Of a DNA stretch of 64,000 nucleotides, positions 8,960-17,506 are shown piece by piece. The position numbers and the translations under genes are program-made. The notes below the pieces were generated by a model, which worked only from the letters and a program-made list of their open reading frames with translations, made no database searches and had not been told where the DNA came from. Source of the stretch: an uncultured Thermanaerothrix sp. (lineage in GTDB: Bacteria > Chloroflexota > Anaerolineae > Anaerolineales > Anaerolineaceae); NCBI RefSeq assembly GCF_938028735.1, contig NZ_CALIMF010000005.1, forward strand, positions 81,573 through 145,572, written 5' to 3'. Numbering within the stretch: position 1 is the first letter of the stretch; each line of letters starts with the position of its first letter.

Positions 8960-9020
8960 CGTAACCGCCCACTTGCTAACCGAGAATAGGGGGTTAGAAA
9001 TCACCCCAATCGGGTGACAA

Positions 9021-9054
9021 ACAGCCTTGACAGGAGGCTGTTTGGGCTTAAAAT
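9021..9054 (+). promoter_or_regulatory. arsR promoter with candidate operator palindrome
   Basis: TTGACA (9027-9032), 16-base spacer, TAAAAT (9049-9054). A perfect 7-bp inverted repeat ACAGCCT-N7-AGGCTGT (9021-9041) overlaps the -35 box and would be a natural ArsR autoregulation site. Predicted start near 9061 leaves only 4 bases before the ATG at 9065. Confidence 0.6.
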
Positions 9055-9064
9055 AGCATTCGTT

Positions 9065-9454
9065 ATGTTGAATATAGACAATACAGACAAAGGAACAACA
9101 TTTACCGACCAATTCGACTCGGCGGCGGATTTTTTCCGTGCTCTGGCCCACCCGGTGCGCTTGGCGCTATTAGAATTGCTGCGGGACGACGAAGCCTGCG
9201 TGTGCCACCTTCAGGCCGTGCTCGGCTTGCGGCAGGCTTACATCTCGCAGCAATTGATGTTTTTGCGTCAAAGCGGCTTGGTCAGCGCACGACGTCAGGG
9301 CTGGAATGTGTACTACCGGGTTAACGACCCCCGCATTTTCGAGGTGATAGACCGGGTAAAAGAGCTACTCCCTACCCCCCAGCAACTTTCGCTGATCCCT
9401 GAAGCGGTCAACTGCACCTGTCCCCGCTGTCGTGTCACCTCTCGACCCGCCTAG
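9065..9454 (+). CDS. arsR: ArsR/SmtB-family metalloregulator
   Basis: A 129-residue winged-helix repressor. RALAHPVRLALLELL is the typical first helix pair. EACVCHL matches the CVC arsenic/antimony-sensing motif of helix alpha-3; the recognition helix is AYISQQLMFLRQSGLV. A second cysteine group, NCTCPRC, sits at the C-terminus. In this family metalloid binding releases the operator. ATG 9065 is chosen because a GTG at 9014 lies upstream of the promoter itself; the message is then nearly leaderless. It heads a cluster with a CxxC thioredoxin and two permeases. As(III) is the likeliest inducer; Cd(II) or Sb(III) cannot be excluded. Confidence 0.88.
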   Translation: MLNIDNTDKGTTFTDQFDSAADFFRALAHPVRLALLELLRDDEACVCHLQAVLGLRQAYISQQLMFLRQSGLVSARRQGWNVYYRVNDPRIFEVIDRVKELLPTPQQLSLIPEAVNCTCPRCRVTSRPA

Positions 9455-9492
9455 TTCGGGTCTACGCTCATCTCAAACCATGGAGGATATCA

Positions 9493-9741
9493 ATGCTTAC
9501 CATCAAAGTCTTAGGACCCGGCTGTGCCGCCTGTCAACGGCTGGAAGCCCTCACGCGCAAGGTAATTACCGAACTTGGCCTCGAAGCGCGGATTGAAAAA
9601 GTGGAAGACCTAGATGCCATCCTGGCCTATCCCATTTTAGCCACGCCCGCCCTAGTCATTAATGAGCGTGTCGTATGCGCGGGGCGCATCCCCTCACGCG
9701 CAGAAATCGCCCAATGGTTGAACGTTCCTGAGAAGGTGTAA
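9493..9741 (+). CDS. Small thioredoxin/glutaredoxin-like protein (redox-active disulfide protein)
   Basis: An 82-residue thioredoxin-fold protein with the active site GCAAC at residues 10-14 and the cis-Pro segment ATPALVINE. It belongs to the small MTH895/TM0996-like thioredoxin group often found beside ArsR and DUF318 permease genes. It starts 38 bases after arsR with GGAGG just upstream and precedes the permease, so one operon is likely. A role in reducing or passing a thiol-bound metalloid to the permease is inference from gene order. A further Cys (VVCAG, near residue 62) is present. Confidence 0.88.
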   Translation: MLTIKVLGPGCAACQRLEALTRKVITELGLEARIEKVEDLDAILAYPILATPALVINERVVCAGRIPSRAEIAQWLNVPEKV

Positions 9742-9819
9742 GCCTAACGCATGGACGGGCTAGTCTGCCCGTCACTTTTTACTAACGTTATATTCTTTTT
9801 TACGAATAAGGTGGTGCTG

Positions 9820-11136
9820 ATGAACTGGATAACAACGCTACAATCACTCCTCTGGTCAGGCTGGACCAGCCTATTAGACTATCTTGCTGCCCACGTACTT
9901 TTATGCCTCTTACCGGCATTCATCATCGCCGGCTATATGAGCGCGATGATCCCTAAGGAAGCGATTACCCGTTTCCTGGGCCCACGCGCTTCCAAATGGG
10001 TGAGTTACCCTGCTGCTGCCTTTGGGGGCTTCATCCTGGCTGTATGCTCATGCACCATTCTCCCCCTCTTCGCCGGCATTTGGAAGCGCGGTGCTGGGCT
10101 GGGACCAGCGGTGACCTTCCTCTTCGTTGGCCCGGCCATCAATATCCTTGCCCTCACCTATACCGGGGCTGCCATCGGCTTTGATATCGCCCTTGCCCGC
10201 CTAATCCTGTCCATTTTCTTTGGCATCGCCATCGGTCTGCTTATGGGCTGGATCTTCCGCAAGGAAGAAACCCAAAGCAAAGCTGAGGCCAATCTTTTCG
10301 CGGCTGGGGCAACGGTACGACCCGCAATTTGGGCTGTGTTTGGCTTGCTCGTTGCCATCCTGATCGCCGGAACGCTCCAAATTCCGGCGTTAACTCAAAC
10401 TTATCTCACCCTTCACTTGCCCTGGAATTTGCCCCCGGCGATTCTCGCCGCACTTGAAAGTGTCAACCTGAGTGTGCAAGGGGCCACATTGATTGGTCTT
10501 TTGATTGTGATCGCCTTCCTGGCTTGGAAGGGGTTTGAAAACATCTATGAGGGTTTCTCCGGTTGGACCATGGCCACCCTTGTGGTCATTGCCCTAACAA
10601 TTTTGCTGGCCGCACCGATCACCCAAAGCGGAAGCCTTGTTATAGGTTTGACCGGACGATTCTTTGCTATTCTTATCCTCTTGGCTACCACGGCCTGGGT
10701 GGCGGCGCGCGCCTTCGATCAAGACGACCTAAGCAACTGGATCGCCGAAACCTGGAAGTTCGTGAAACAAATCTTTCCTCTCCTAATTGTGGGGGTATTT
10801 TTGGCGGGCGTGGCTAAAGGCCTGATCCCGGAAGCCTGGGTGCGCGCCGTGGCGGGTCAAAATACCCTGTGGGCCAATCTGGCCGGCGTGCTCTTCGGCG
10901 TTTTCATGTACTTCCCTACCTTGGTCGAAGTGCCCGTAGCGCGCATGTTCCTTGATCTAGGCATGGCGCGTGGGCCGCTATTGGCTTACCTGCTAGCTGA
11001 CCCTGAACTTTCGCTCCAATCCATTCTCGTGCTCAACGGCATCATGGGGCGCAAGAAAACCAGCGTTTATGTTAGTCTGGTCGCCCTTCTGAGCACTTTG
11101 GCGGGTTATCTTTTTGGCGCCTTTCTGGCGCGCTAA
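9820..11136 (+). CDS. DUF318/ArsP-like permease
   Basis: A 438-residue polytopic membrane protein. Start ATG 9820 has AAGGTGG 6 bases upstream; the in-frame ATG at 9751 lacks one and adds a non-conserved tail. Two repeated permease halves are visible: an N-terminal half with CSCTILPLFAGIWKRGAGLGP and FLFVGPAIN, and a C-terminal half with FPLLIVGVFLAG and FGVFMYFPTLVEVP. This is the UPF0718/DUF318 family, which includes the organoarsenical exporter ArsP. The conserved CSC in a membrane helix fits thiol-based metalloid handling. Between ArsR-thioredoxin and TauE/SafE, efflux of an arsenical or related toxic compound is the best guess. Confidence 0.85.
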   Translation: MNWITTLQSLLWSGWTSLLDYLAAHVLLCLLPAFIIAGYMSAMIPKEAITRFLGPRASKWVSYPAAAFGGFILAVCSCTILPLFAGIWKRGAGLGPAVTFLFVGPAINILALTYTGAAIGFDIALARLILSIFFGIAIGLLMGWIFRKEETQSKAEANLFAAGATVRPAIWAVFGLLVAILIAGTLQIPALTQTYLTLHLPWNLPPAILAALESVNLSVQGATLIGLLIVIAFLAWKGFENIYEGFSGWTMATLVVIALTILLAAPITQSGSLVIGLTGRFFAILILLATTAWVAARAFDQDDLSNWIAETWKFVKQIFPLLIVGVFLAGVAKGLIPEAWVRAVAGQNTLWANLAGVLFGVFMYFPTLVEVPVARMFLDLGMARGPLLAYLLADPELSLQSILVLNGIMGRKKTSVYVSLVALLSTLAGYLFGAFLAR

Positions 11137-11163
11137 AACACAAACATCACTGGAGGGTGAATC

Positions 11164-11898
11164 ATGAACAATCTCGTCATTGTTCTCGGTATGCTATTGC
11201 TTTCTTTCATCTCAGGAATGCTGGGGTTGGGTGTGGCTTTTGCGGCCATCCCCTTCTTAGGGCTGTTCTTCAACGACTTAGTCAATCAAATTCAACCTCT
11301 GAGTTTGTTGCTCAACGGGGCAACAGCCTCTTTTTCTGCCGCAGGTTTCGCGCGCAGCAAACTCATTGACTGGCCTACAGCACTGACCTTGAGTCTGATC
11401 ACCACAGTTTCGGCACCGATTGGGAGTTATCTCGCCCACTTTGTTCCCCAATTCTACCTCTGGGCCATTTACGTCGGAGCGGTTTCTTTCCTTGCCTATC
11501 GGTTGTTCCGGCCCATACAGAGTAACCGCGCCACCCCCAACATGACCTTGGCCTACATCCTTGCCGTCCCCATCTCGATCCTTAGTGGGTTGCTAGGAGT
11601 GGGCCCGGGGTTTCTCCTCATGCCCACCCTGATTCTGGTGGGATTAGACAGCAAACGCGCCGCCGCTGTTAACTCCATTGCAGTGGTCCCGCCTTCGTTC
11701 TCGGCGCTTGTCCCACGTCTATCGAGCGCCCAATGGTCGCTCGAACTAGCCATCCCGCTTCTGATCGTCGGTGCTTTAGGCTCGTTTCTCGGCGCTCGGA
11801 TCACCAGCCTGTATGTTCCCAGTCATCGTCTGCGCCAGATCTTTGCCGTGATGATCGTTTTAGTCACCCTTTATAAGGTCTACACCCTGCTGGGATAA
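11164..11898 (+). CDS. TauE/SafE-family membrane transporter
   Basis: A 244-residue integral membrane protein with about eight helices and two internally similar halves, each with a glycine-rich turn (GMLGLGVAFAAIPFL near residue 19; LSGLLGVGPGFLLMPTLILVG near residue 140). This is the TauE/SafE (DUF81) family of anion exporters for sulfite, sulfoacetate and related compounds. GGAGGGTG precedes the ATG. It follows the ArsP-like permease after 27 bases, so it is probably the last gene of the arsR operon. A thiol- or sulfur-anion substrate would fit the context, but the substrate is unknown. Confidence 0.85.
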   Translation: MNNLVIVLGMLLLSFISGMLGLGVAFAAIPFLGLFFNDLVNQIQPLSLLLNGATASFSAAGFARSKLIDWPTALTLSLITTVSAPIGSYLAHFVPQFYLWAIYVGAVSFLAYRLFRPIQSNRATPNMTLAYILAVPISILSGLLGVGPGFLLMPTLILVGLDSKRAAAVNSIAVVPPSFSALVPRLSSAQWSLELAIPLLIVGALGSFLGARITSLYVPSHRLRQIFAVMIVLVTLYKVYTLLG

Positions 11899-11913
11899 AT
11901 CCGGCCACATCAT

Positions 11914-12492
11914 TTAGTCCACCTGACTACGCAAGGCACGATAAGTCGCATCCCCGAGCAAAAAGCGCAACTCCTCGGCAAAGAGATCCAAGAGGAGTTG
12001 CGCCTTTTCACCCCAGCGCAAGCAACTCGCCGGCTCTTCGGCCAAGGCCACCGCCTCGTCGAGGGTAATGCGTCCTTGCTCATCCAGGTCAAGCGGATGC
12101 AGGATGCAGTAAAACGGCTTGAAGCGCCAGGGATGGTATCCAGCCACCTCTCCCGCCACTTGCAAGGCGCACTTATAATCTGGGCGCAGAAAAACACACG
12201 CACTTCCGGCATAGTGCTTGGGATCTGGACAGACCCGAGTATGTACCACGCGCCCACTGGGGACAAAAGGATCCTCTTCGCAGCGCCCATCCACCCAGCG
12301 CGCGGGATCGCGCCTGTCAAGTGGCAAATGAGGTATGATTAAGGAGGCATGAGCCAGCAAATCACGCCATTCTTCCTCATCTAGCCACACCCCATACGCA
12401 CAACACGCTGCCCCACATTGCGGCCACCCACAGCGCTGCAACGGCTCACGGGCCAAAAGACGTGGATTGATCTGCTTAATCACGCCCCCCAT
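11914..12492 (-). CDS. YkgJ-like cysteine-rich protein (possible metal cluster binding)
   Basis: A 192-residue cytoplasmic protein rich in conserved cysteines: CGWPQCGAACCAYG near the N-terminus, then single cysteines in GRCEED, RVCPD, SACVF, YKCAL and FYCILHP. This spacing resembles YkgJ/DUF3109-type proteins thought to bind zinc or an Fe-S cluster. The frame is open much further upstream, but that part is antisense to rpiB; ATG 12492 is the first plausible start outside rpiB. It is divergent from rpiB with 36 bases between the starts. It converges on the TauE gene with a 15-base gap. Function is not established. Confidence 0.75.
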   Translation of the reverse strand: MGGVIKQINPRLLAREPLQRCGWPQCGAACCAYGVWLDEEEWRDLLAHASLIIPHLPLDRRDPARWVDGRCEEDPFVPSGRVVHTRVCPDPKHYAGSACVFLRPDYKCALQVAGEVAGYHPWRFKPFYCILHPLDLDEQGRITLDEAVALAEEPASCLRWGEKAQLLLDLFAEELRFLLGDATYRALRSQVD

Positions 12493-12528
12493 TTTATCGT
12501 ATTCTATGAGTTGAGCAGGAGGTGAAAA

Positions 12529-12984
12529 ATGAAACTGGCTGTCGGTGCGGATGAACGCACATACGTTGTTGAGGAAGTGCTTAAGTATTTGGAAGCCGAA
12601 GGGCATCAGTTCACCTATTATGGCCCACCTCCGGGCGAAAGTTACACCACCCCCGATACCTACTGGCCAAGCGTGGCGCGCCGTGTGGCCGAGGCTGTGG
12701 TTAGGGGCGAAGCTGACGAAGGTATCCTGTTCTGCTGGACCGGCACTGGGGTTAGCATCGCTGCCAACAAAGTCCGTGGCATCCGTGCGGCCCTGTGTGT
12801 GGATGCCGAAACTGCCCGCGGTGCCCGTCTGTGGAATAACGCCAACGTGCTCTGTCTTTCGTTGCGCCTCACATCCTGGCCGGTGGCTAAAGAGATCCTT
12901 GCCGCCTGGTTTCAGACACGTTACCAGCCTAACCCCACCGATGACGCCTGCTTGGCACAGGTTGCTGAACTGGAAACGCGCTAG
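12529..12984 (+). CDS. rpiB: RpiB/LacAB-family sugar-phosphate isomerase, divergent
   Basis: A 151-residue protein of normal RpiB length. The C-W-T-G-T-G segment and SIAANKVRGIRAALC match the phosphate-binding region CGTGxGxSIAANK, with the catalytic cysteine kept; NNANVL is also conserved. Two sites differ from classic RpiB: GADERTY replaces the N-terminal GSDHAGF, and the histidine before NNAN is tryptophan (RLWNNAN). RpiB interconverts ribose-5-P and ribulose-5-P; LacAB relatives act on galactose-6-P. The changes suggest a different substrate or lower activity, so the symbol denotes family only. AGGAGGTG precedes the ATG. Confidence 0.75.
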   Translation: MKLAVGADERTYVVEEVLKYLEAEGHQFTYYGPPPGESYTTPDTYWPSVARRVAEAVVRGEADEGILFCWTGTGVSIAANKVRGIRAALCVDAETARGARLWNNANVLCLSLRLTSWPVAKEILAAWFQTRYQPNPTDDACLAQVAELETR

Positions 12985-13109
12985 AGCCTGGCTTCGCCTC
13001 CGACCATAAGCCATCCAGTCCAATAAATCAAAATCATCTTCACATTCGGTTGCGCCGAGGGAATAAAAGTCTGTAAAATATGTAAAAGAGAAGCGCAAAA
13101 GGAGGCCTT

Positions 13110-14432
13110 ATGCCTACGCTAGATGAGGTTTTAGCTGTGATTCTGGGAGGTGGTCGGGGAACCCGTCTTTTCCCGCTCACCCTGCTGCGCTCCAAACCGG
13201 CCGTGCCTATCGCCGGTAAATACCGCCTGATTGATATCCCCATCAGCAACTGCATTAACTCCGGAATTTTCCGCATCGCCGTGCTCACCCAGTACAACTC
13301 GGTCTCCTTGCATCGTCATATCACCAACACCTATCAATTCGATAATTTCCATCGCGGCTGGGTGCAGATTTGGGCGGCTGAGCAGACTCTTTCCAGCAGT
13401 GACTGGTATCAGGGTACAGCGGATGCAGTGCGCAAACAACTTTTCGAGATTCGCGCCACCCGGGCCCGCTATGTGCTCATCCTAGCGGGCGATCATCTTT
13501 ACCGCATGAACTATGCGCCGATGTTCCGCCAACACTTAGAAAGCGGGGCTGAAATCACCGTAGCCGTCAAACCCGTGCCCACCTCTGAAGCTCCCCGTTT
13601 TGGCATCCTCAAACGAGATCTTACTGGGCGCATTGTCCGTTTTGCCGAAAAGCCCAAAGCCCCCGACCTGCTGGCCGAGATGGTGAGCCGCGACGATCCT
13701 GAGCGCCCCTATATTGGCTCAATGGGCATTTACCTGTTCAACACTGAAGTGCTGGTAAAACTTCTGGAGGAACACCCCGAATTCGATGATTTCGGCGGGG
13801 AGGTCATCCCGTATGCCATTCATTACCACCATGTTTACTCCTTCGACTTCGACGGCTATTGGGAAGATATTGGAACGATCCGCTCGTTTTACGAGACCAA
13901 CCTTGCCCTGACTGACCCCAACCCGCCCTTCAACTTCTTTGACCCCGAGTTTCCTATTTACTCCCACCCCCGCTTCCTCCCTGGCTCTACCATTGAGCGC
14001 AGCGTGCTCGAAAACGTGCTCCTGGCCGAAGGGTGCTGCATTCGCAACGCTGAGATTCGCCGTTCGGTGATTGGCCTGCGCAGTCGCATCCGCAATGGGG
14101 CGCGCATCGAGAACACGGTATTGATGGGTGCCGATTATTACGAGAAAGTGGGCTGTGAGGATTACGATGAGACGATGCTGGGCACCGTACCCATCGGAAT
14201 CGGGCCGGGATGCGAGATCTCAGGCGCTATTATTGACAAAAACGCCCGCATCGGTCGCGGTGTCATCATCCGCCCCTTCCCCCGCGGTACTGACCTGGAT
14301 GGTGATGGTTGGGTGGTACGGGATGGCATTGTGGTGATCCCCAAGGACGGGATCATCAAGCCCGGCACTTACATCGGCCCAGAGCTAAAACCTTCAGAGC
14401 CCAAAGGGCAAATGGCAGAAGAGAAGGTCTGA
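13110..14432 (+). CDS. glgC: Glucose-1-phosphate adenylyltransferase
   Basis: A 440-residue protein. The nucleotide-binding loop GGGRGTRLFPLT (about 14-25) is followed by KPAVPIAGKYRLID and SNCINSG, then GTADAVR and the glucose-1-P site IYLF with the EDIGT segment; the C-terminal third is a left-handed beta-helix. It makes ADP-glucose for glycogen or other alpha-glucans and is usually allosterically controlled. AAAGGAGG sits 6 bases before the ATG. A weak promoter, TTGCGC-18-TAAAAT (13050-13079), lies just upstream. No other glycogen genes are adjacent. Confidence 0.95.
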   Translation: MPTLDEVLAVILGGGRGTRLFPLTLLRSKPAVPIAGKYRLIDIPISNCINSGIFRIAVLTQYNSVSLHRHITNTYQFDNFHRGWVQIWAAEQTLSSSDWYQGTADAVRKQLFEIRATRARYVLILAGDHLYRMNYAPMFRQHLESGAEITVAVKPVPTSEAPRFGILKRDLTGRIVRFAEKPKAPDLLAEMVSRDDPERPYIGSMGIYLFNTEVLVKLLEEHPEFDDFGGEVIPYAIHYHHVYSFDFDGYWEDIGTIRSFYETNLALTDPNPPFNFFDPEFPIYSHPRFLPGSTIERSVLENVLLAEGCCIRNAEIRRSVIGLRSRIRNGARIENTVLMGADYYEKVGCEDYDETMLGTVPIGIGPGCEISGAIIDKNARIGRGVIIRPFPRGTDLDGDGWVVRDGIVVIPKDGIIKPGTYIGPELKPSEPKGQMAEEKV

Positions 14433-14606
14433 GCGTTGCAAACAGCCGAAGACGCTTGTTTGCAGAAGCCCCAACTGGTGCAGGCAGGAGGAGGGATATT
14501 CATTCCTGGCAGATGAGGGTAGAATTAACCGTTGGTGCACCCCGGCTTCGCCCCGGAGTACATCCATCTACGCCTTAGGTATGGGCGGTTCTAACGGAGA
14601 CTATCT

Positions 14607-17447
14607 ATGACAGTTGCCTTACCAACCCCTCCTCCATCTTCGCCACTTACAGACCTAGATATTGCTTGGCATGCCCTCAACGCGCATGAGACGGTTCGGC
14701 GCTTACGCACCCCCTTAGCAAGCGGGCTCACCACCGAAGAGGCAACGCGCCGTTTGGCACAGTTTGGTCCCAATCAGCTTATTGAAGCCAAACGCCGCAC
14801 CTTCTTGCAAATGGTCATTGGCCAACTAAAGAGTTTCGTGGTCATCCTGCTCATCGTAGCAGCGGTGATCTCGGGTATCATCAGCATTTCGCAACGTGAG
14901 CCGCTGGTGGATTCAGCCGCCATTATCGCCATTGTGATCCTCAACGCTGTGCTTGGCGTGATCCAAGAGAGCCGCGCCGAGCAAGCCCTGGCCGCTTTGC
15001 GCCAACTGGCCGCACCAGAAGCCCAAGTGCTACGGGATGGGCGACGCCAGACCATCCCCGCGCGTGATCTGGTACCCGGCGATATCGTCTTCCTAGAAGC
15101 CGGCAACTACGTCCCGGCCGATCTGCGCCTGCTGGAAGCCGTTAACCTGCGCATTGAAGAGGCCGCCCTAACAGGCGAGTCCATTGCAGTGGAGAAGGAC
15201 GCAACCAGCCTACTCCAGGAGAACGCCCCCCTTGGCGACCGCAAGAACACCGCTTTCATGGGCACGCTGGTGGTTTATGGACGCGGGCGTGGAGTCGTAG
15301 TTAACACCGGCATGCGCACCCAATTGGGCATGATTGCGACCCTGCTTCAGAGCATGGAAGAGGAAGAAACGCCTCTGCAGCGCAAACTTGATCAATTGGG
15401 CCGCACCCTGGGCATTGCTGCCCTAATCATTTGTGGATTGGTTTTTCTCACCGGCATCCTGCAGGGAGGCAATATTCTAGAGATGTTCATGGTGTCGGTC
15501 AGCCTGGCCATTGCCGCCGTGCCGGAGGGCCTGCCGGCTATTGTGACGATCAGCCTAGCCCTGGGTATGCGGGAAATGATCCGGCGTCATGCACTGATCC
15601 GCCGCCTCTCCTCAGTAGAGACACTAGGCTCGGCCACGGTCATCTGTTCCGATAAAACCGGTACGCTCACGCAAAACGCCATGACCGTTACCCGCCTTTG
15701 GGTGGATGGAACCTTCATCGAGGTCAGCGGACGGGGGTATGTGCCCGAAGGAGAATTCAAAATCAACGGACAACCTCTTGACTTCAGCCACTACCCCGCC
15801 GTGCTCACCGCGCTGTGGATTGGCGCGCTCAACAACGATGCGGTGCTTGAGGTCAATACCCACAACGGCGAAAATGCCTACCGTGTGGTGGGTGATCCCA
15901 CTGAAGGGGCTCTGCTGGTGGCAGCGGCTAAAGCCGGTGCTTTGCCGGAGCAGTTGCAAATGGCCTATCCGCGGGAGGACGAGATTCCTTTCGATTCAGT
16001 GCGTAAACGCATGGTGACCGTCCACGCCATACAAGCCCCCCGTCCTGAAGATGCCTCGCCTTTTAGTACAGAGGTCTCACCCGATTTGCATGTGGTCACT
16101 GTCAAAGGAGCCCCCGACGAGGTCCTGCGCCTGTGCCGCTACTATCAAGATCGCTACGACCGCCCCCAGCCGCTGGATGAGGCAAGTCGTCAGCGCATCT
16201 TGCAAGCCAATGACGCAATGACCCGCGAGGCCTTACGAGTCTTGGGCGTGGCTTATCGGGTGGTTCCCAGTCTGCCCGATCATGCCGAGCCGGAGGCACT
16301 CGAGCAGGATCTAGTCTTTGTGGGTCTGATCGGAATGATTGACCCGCCGCGCCCCGAGGTGATCCCAGCCTTGCAAAAAGCCACTCGGGCGGGTATCCGG
16401 ACCCTCATGATCACGGGGGACTATCCCAACACTGCCCGCGCCATTGCCGAAGCCATTGGTTTGTTACGCCCGCACCATCAAGTGCTGACCGGTGCTCAGC
16501 TGGATGCCATGGACGATGCTACCCTGCAACGCGAAGTACAGCGCACAGACGTCTTCGCGCGCGTCTCACCCCAGCATAAGTTGCGTATCGTGGAGGCCCT
16601 CAAGGCCAATAATGAAATCGTGGCAATGACCGGCGATGGGGTCAACGACGCCCCCGCGATCAAACGCGCCGATATCGGCATTGCCATGGGCATCACGGGC
16701 ACGGATGTGACGAAAGAGACGGCCGACATGGTGCTGATGGATGATAATTATGCCAGTATTGTCGCGGCCGTGGAGCAGGGACGCATCATTTATAGCAACA
16801 TTCGCAAGTTTGTTTATTATCTTATCTCGTGCAACCTCGCCGAAATTTTTATCATCTTCCTTCCTACGGCTTTTGGGCGCTGGCTCTTTCCCGCAGCCGG
16901 ACGGGTGCTTTCCCCGCTTTTGCCCATTCAATTGCTCTGGCTTAACCTGATCACCGACGGGGCGCCAGCGTTGGCATTGGGCACTGAGAAAGGCGATCCC
17001 GACATCATGGATCAGCCACCCCGCCCTCCGAGGGAACCCATCATCAACCGTTTCATGCAAATCGGCGTAGCCGTGCAGACGATTGCCATTACGACTGCCA
17101 CCTTGCTTGCTTTTAGCCTAGGCCTGCGTCAGAATGCGACCCTCGCAGGAACACTAGCGTTTGTTACCCTCTCTAGTTCGGAATTACTACGCGCCTACAC
17201 CGCTCGCTCCGAACGCTACCCCTTGCTCAAAATTGGGCTCTTCAGCAACCGCTGGATGAACCTGGCGGTGTTGAGTTCGTTAGCCCTGTTGTTGATGGTG
17301 GTGTATGTGCCTTTCTTCAACCCCATCTTCGCTACCGTTCCCCTCACCTGGGAGCATTGGAAAATCATCTTACCGCTGATTTTCCTGCCCGCTATCGTGG
17401 CAGAGATCACAAAAGTGGTGTTAGGCATGCGTAAGGCACGGCATTGA
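14607..17447 (+). CDS. P-type cation-transporting ATPase, Ca2+ (SERCA/PMR1-like) type
   Basis: A 946-residue P2A-type pump. In order: cation ATPase N-terminal domain (about 15-85); actuator domain with TGES; M4 with PEGLP; phosphorylation site DKTGTLTQN; nucleotide-binding domain with KGAPDEVL; hinge TGDGVNDAP; M5 with CNLAE; M6 with NLITDGAPALALG. The ion-binding residues of M4, M5 and M6 match Ca2+ pumps, so Ca2+ (or Mn2+) export across the cytoplasmic membrane is expected. The 174 bases between glgC and this gene contain no clear gene or terminator. Confidence 0.93.
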   Translation: MTVALPTPPPSSPLTDLDIAWHALNAHETVRRLRTPLASGLTTEEATRRLAQFGPNQLIEAKRRTFLQMVIGQLKSFVVILLIVAAVISGIISISQREPLVDSAAIIAIVILNAVLGVIQESRAEQALAALRQLAAPEAQVLRDGRRQTIPARDLVPGDIVFLEAGNYVPADLRLLEAVNLRIEEAALTGESIAVEKDATSLLQENAPLGDRKNTAFMGTLVVYGRGRGVVVNTGMRTQLGMIATLLQSMEEEETPLQRKLDQLGRTLGIAALIICGLVFLTGILQGGNILEMFMVSVSLAIAAVPEGLPAIVTISLALGMREMIRRHALIRRLSSVETLGSATVICSDKTGTLTQNAMTVTRLWVDGTFIEVSGRGYVPEGEFKINGQPLDFSHYPAVLTALWIGALNNDAVLEVNTHNGENAYRVVGDPTEGALLVAAAKAGALPEQLQMAYPREDEIPFDSVRKRMVTVHAIQAPRPEDASPFSTEVSPDLHVVTVKGAPDEVLRLCRYYQDRYDRPQPLDEASRQRILQANDAMTREALRVLGVAYRVVPSLPDHAEPEALEQDLVFVGLIGMIDPPRPEVIPALQKATRAGIRTLMITGDYPNTARAIAEAIGLLRPHHQVLTGAQLDAMDDATLQREVQRTDVFARVSPQHKLRIVEALKANNEIVAMTGDGVNDAPAIKRADIGIAMGITGTDVTKETADMVLMDDNYASIVAAVEQGRIIYSNIRKFVYYLISCNLAEIFIIFLPTAFGRWLFPAAGRVLSPLLPIQLLWLNLITDGAPALALGTEKGDPDIMDQPPRPPREPIINRFMQIGVAVQTIAITTATLLAFSLGLRQNATLAGTLAFVTLSSSELLRAYTARSERYPLLKIGLFSNRWMNLAVLSSLALLLMVVYVPFFNPIFATVPLTWEHWKIILPLIFLPAIVAEITKVVLGMRKARH

Positions 17448-17506
17448 CCGGCAATGATACAATTATTTATGCATGACCCACCCCATTTCCACCCTTGGAG
17501 GCAGGC

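Noticed and set aside
11914..13098. A 394-codon frame extending the YkgJ-like gene upstream
   Set aside because: The extra part is antisense to rpiB, which has clear family motifs and an SD.
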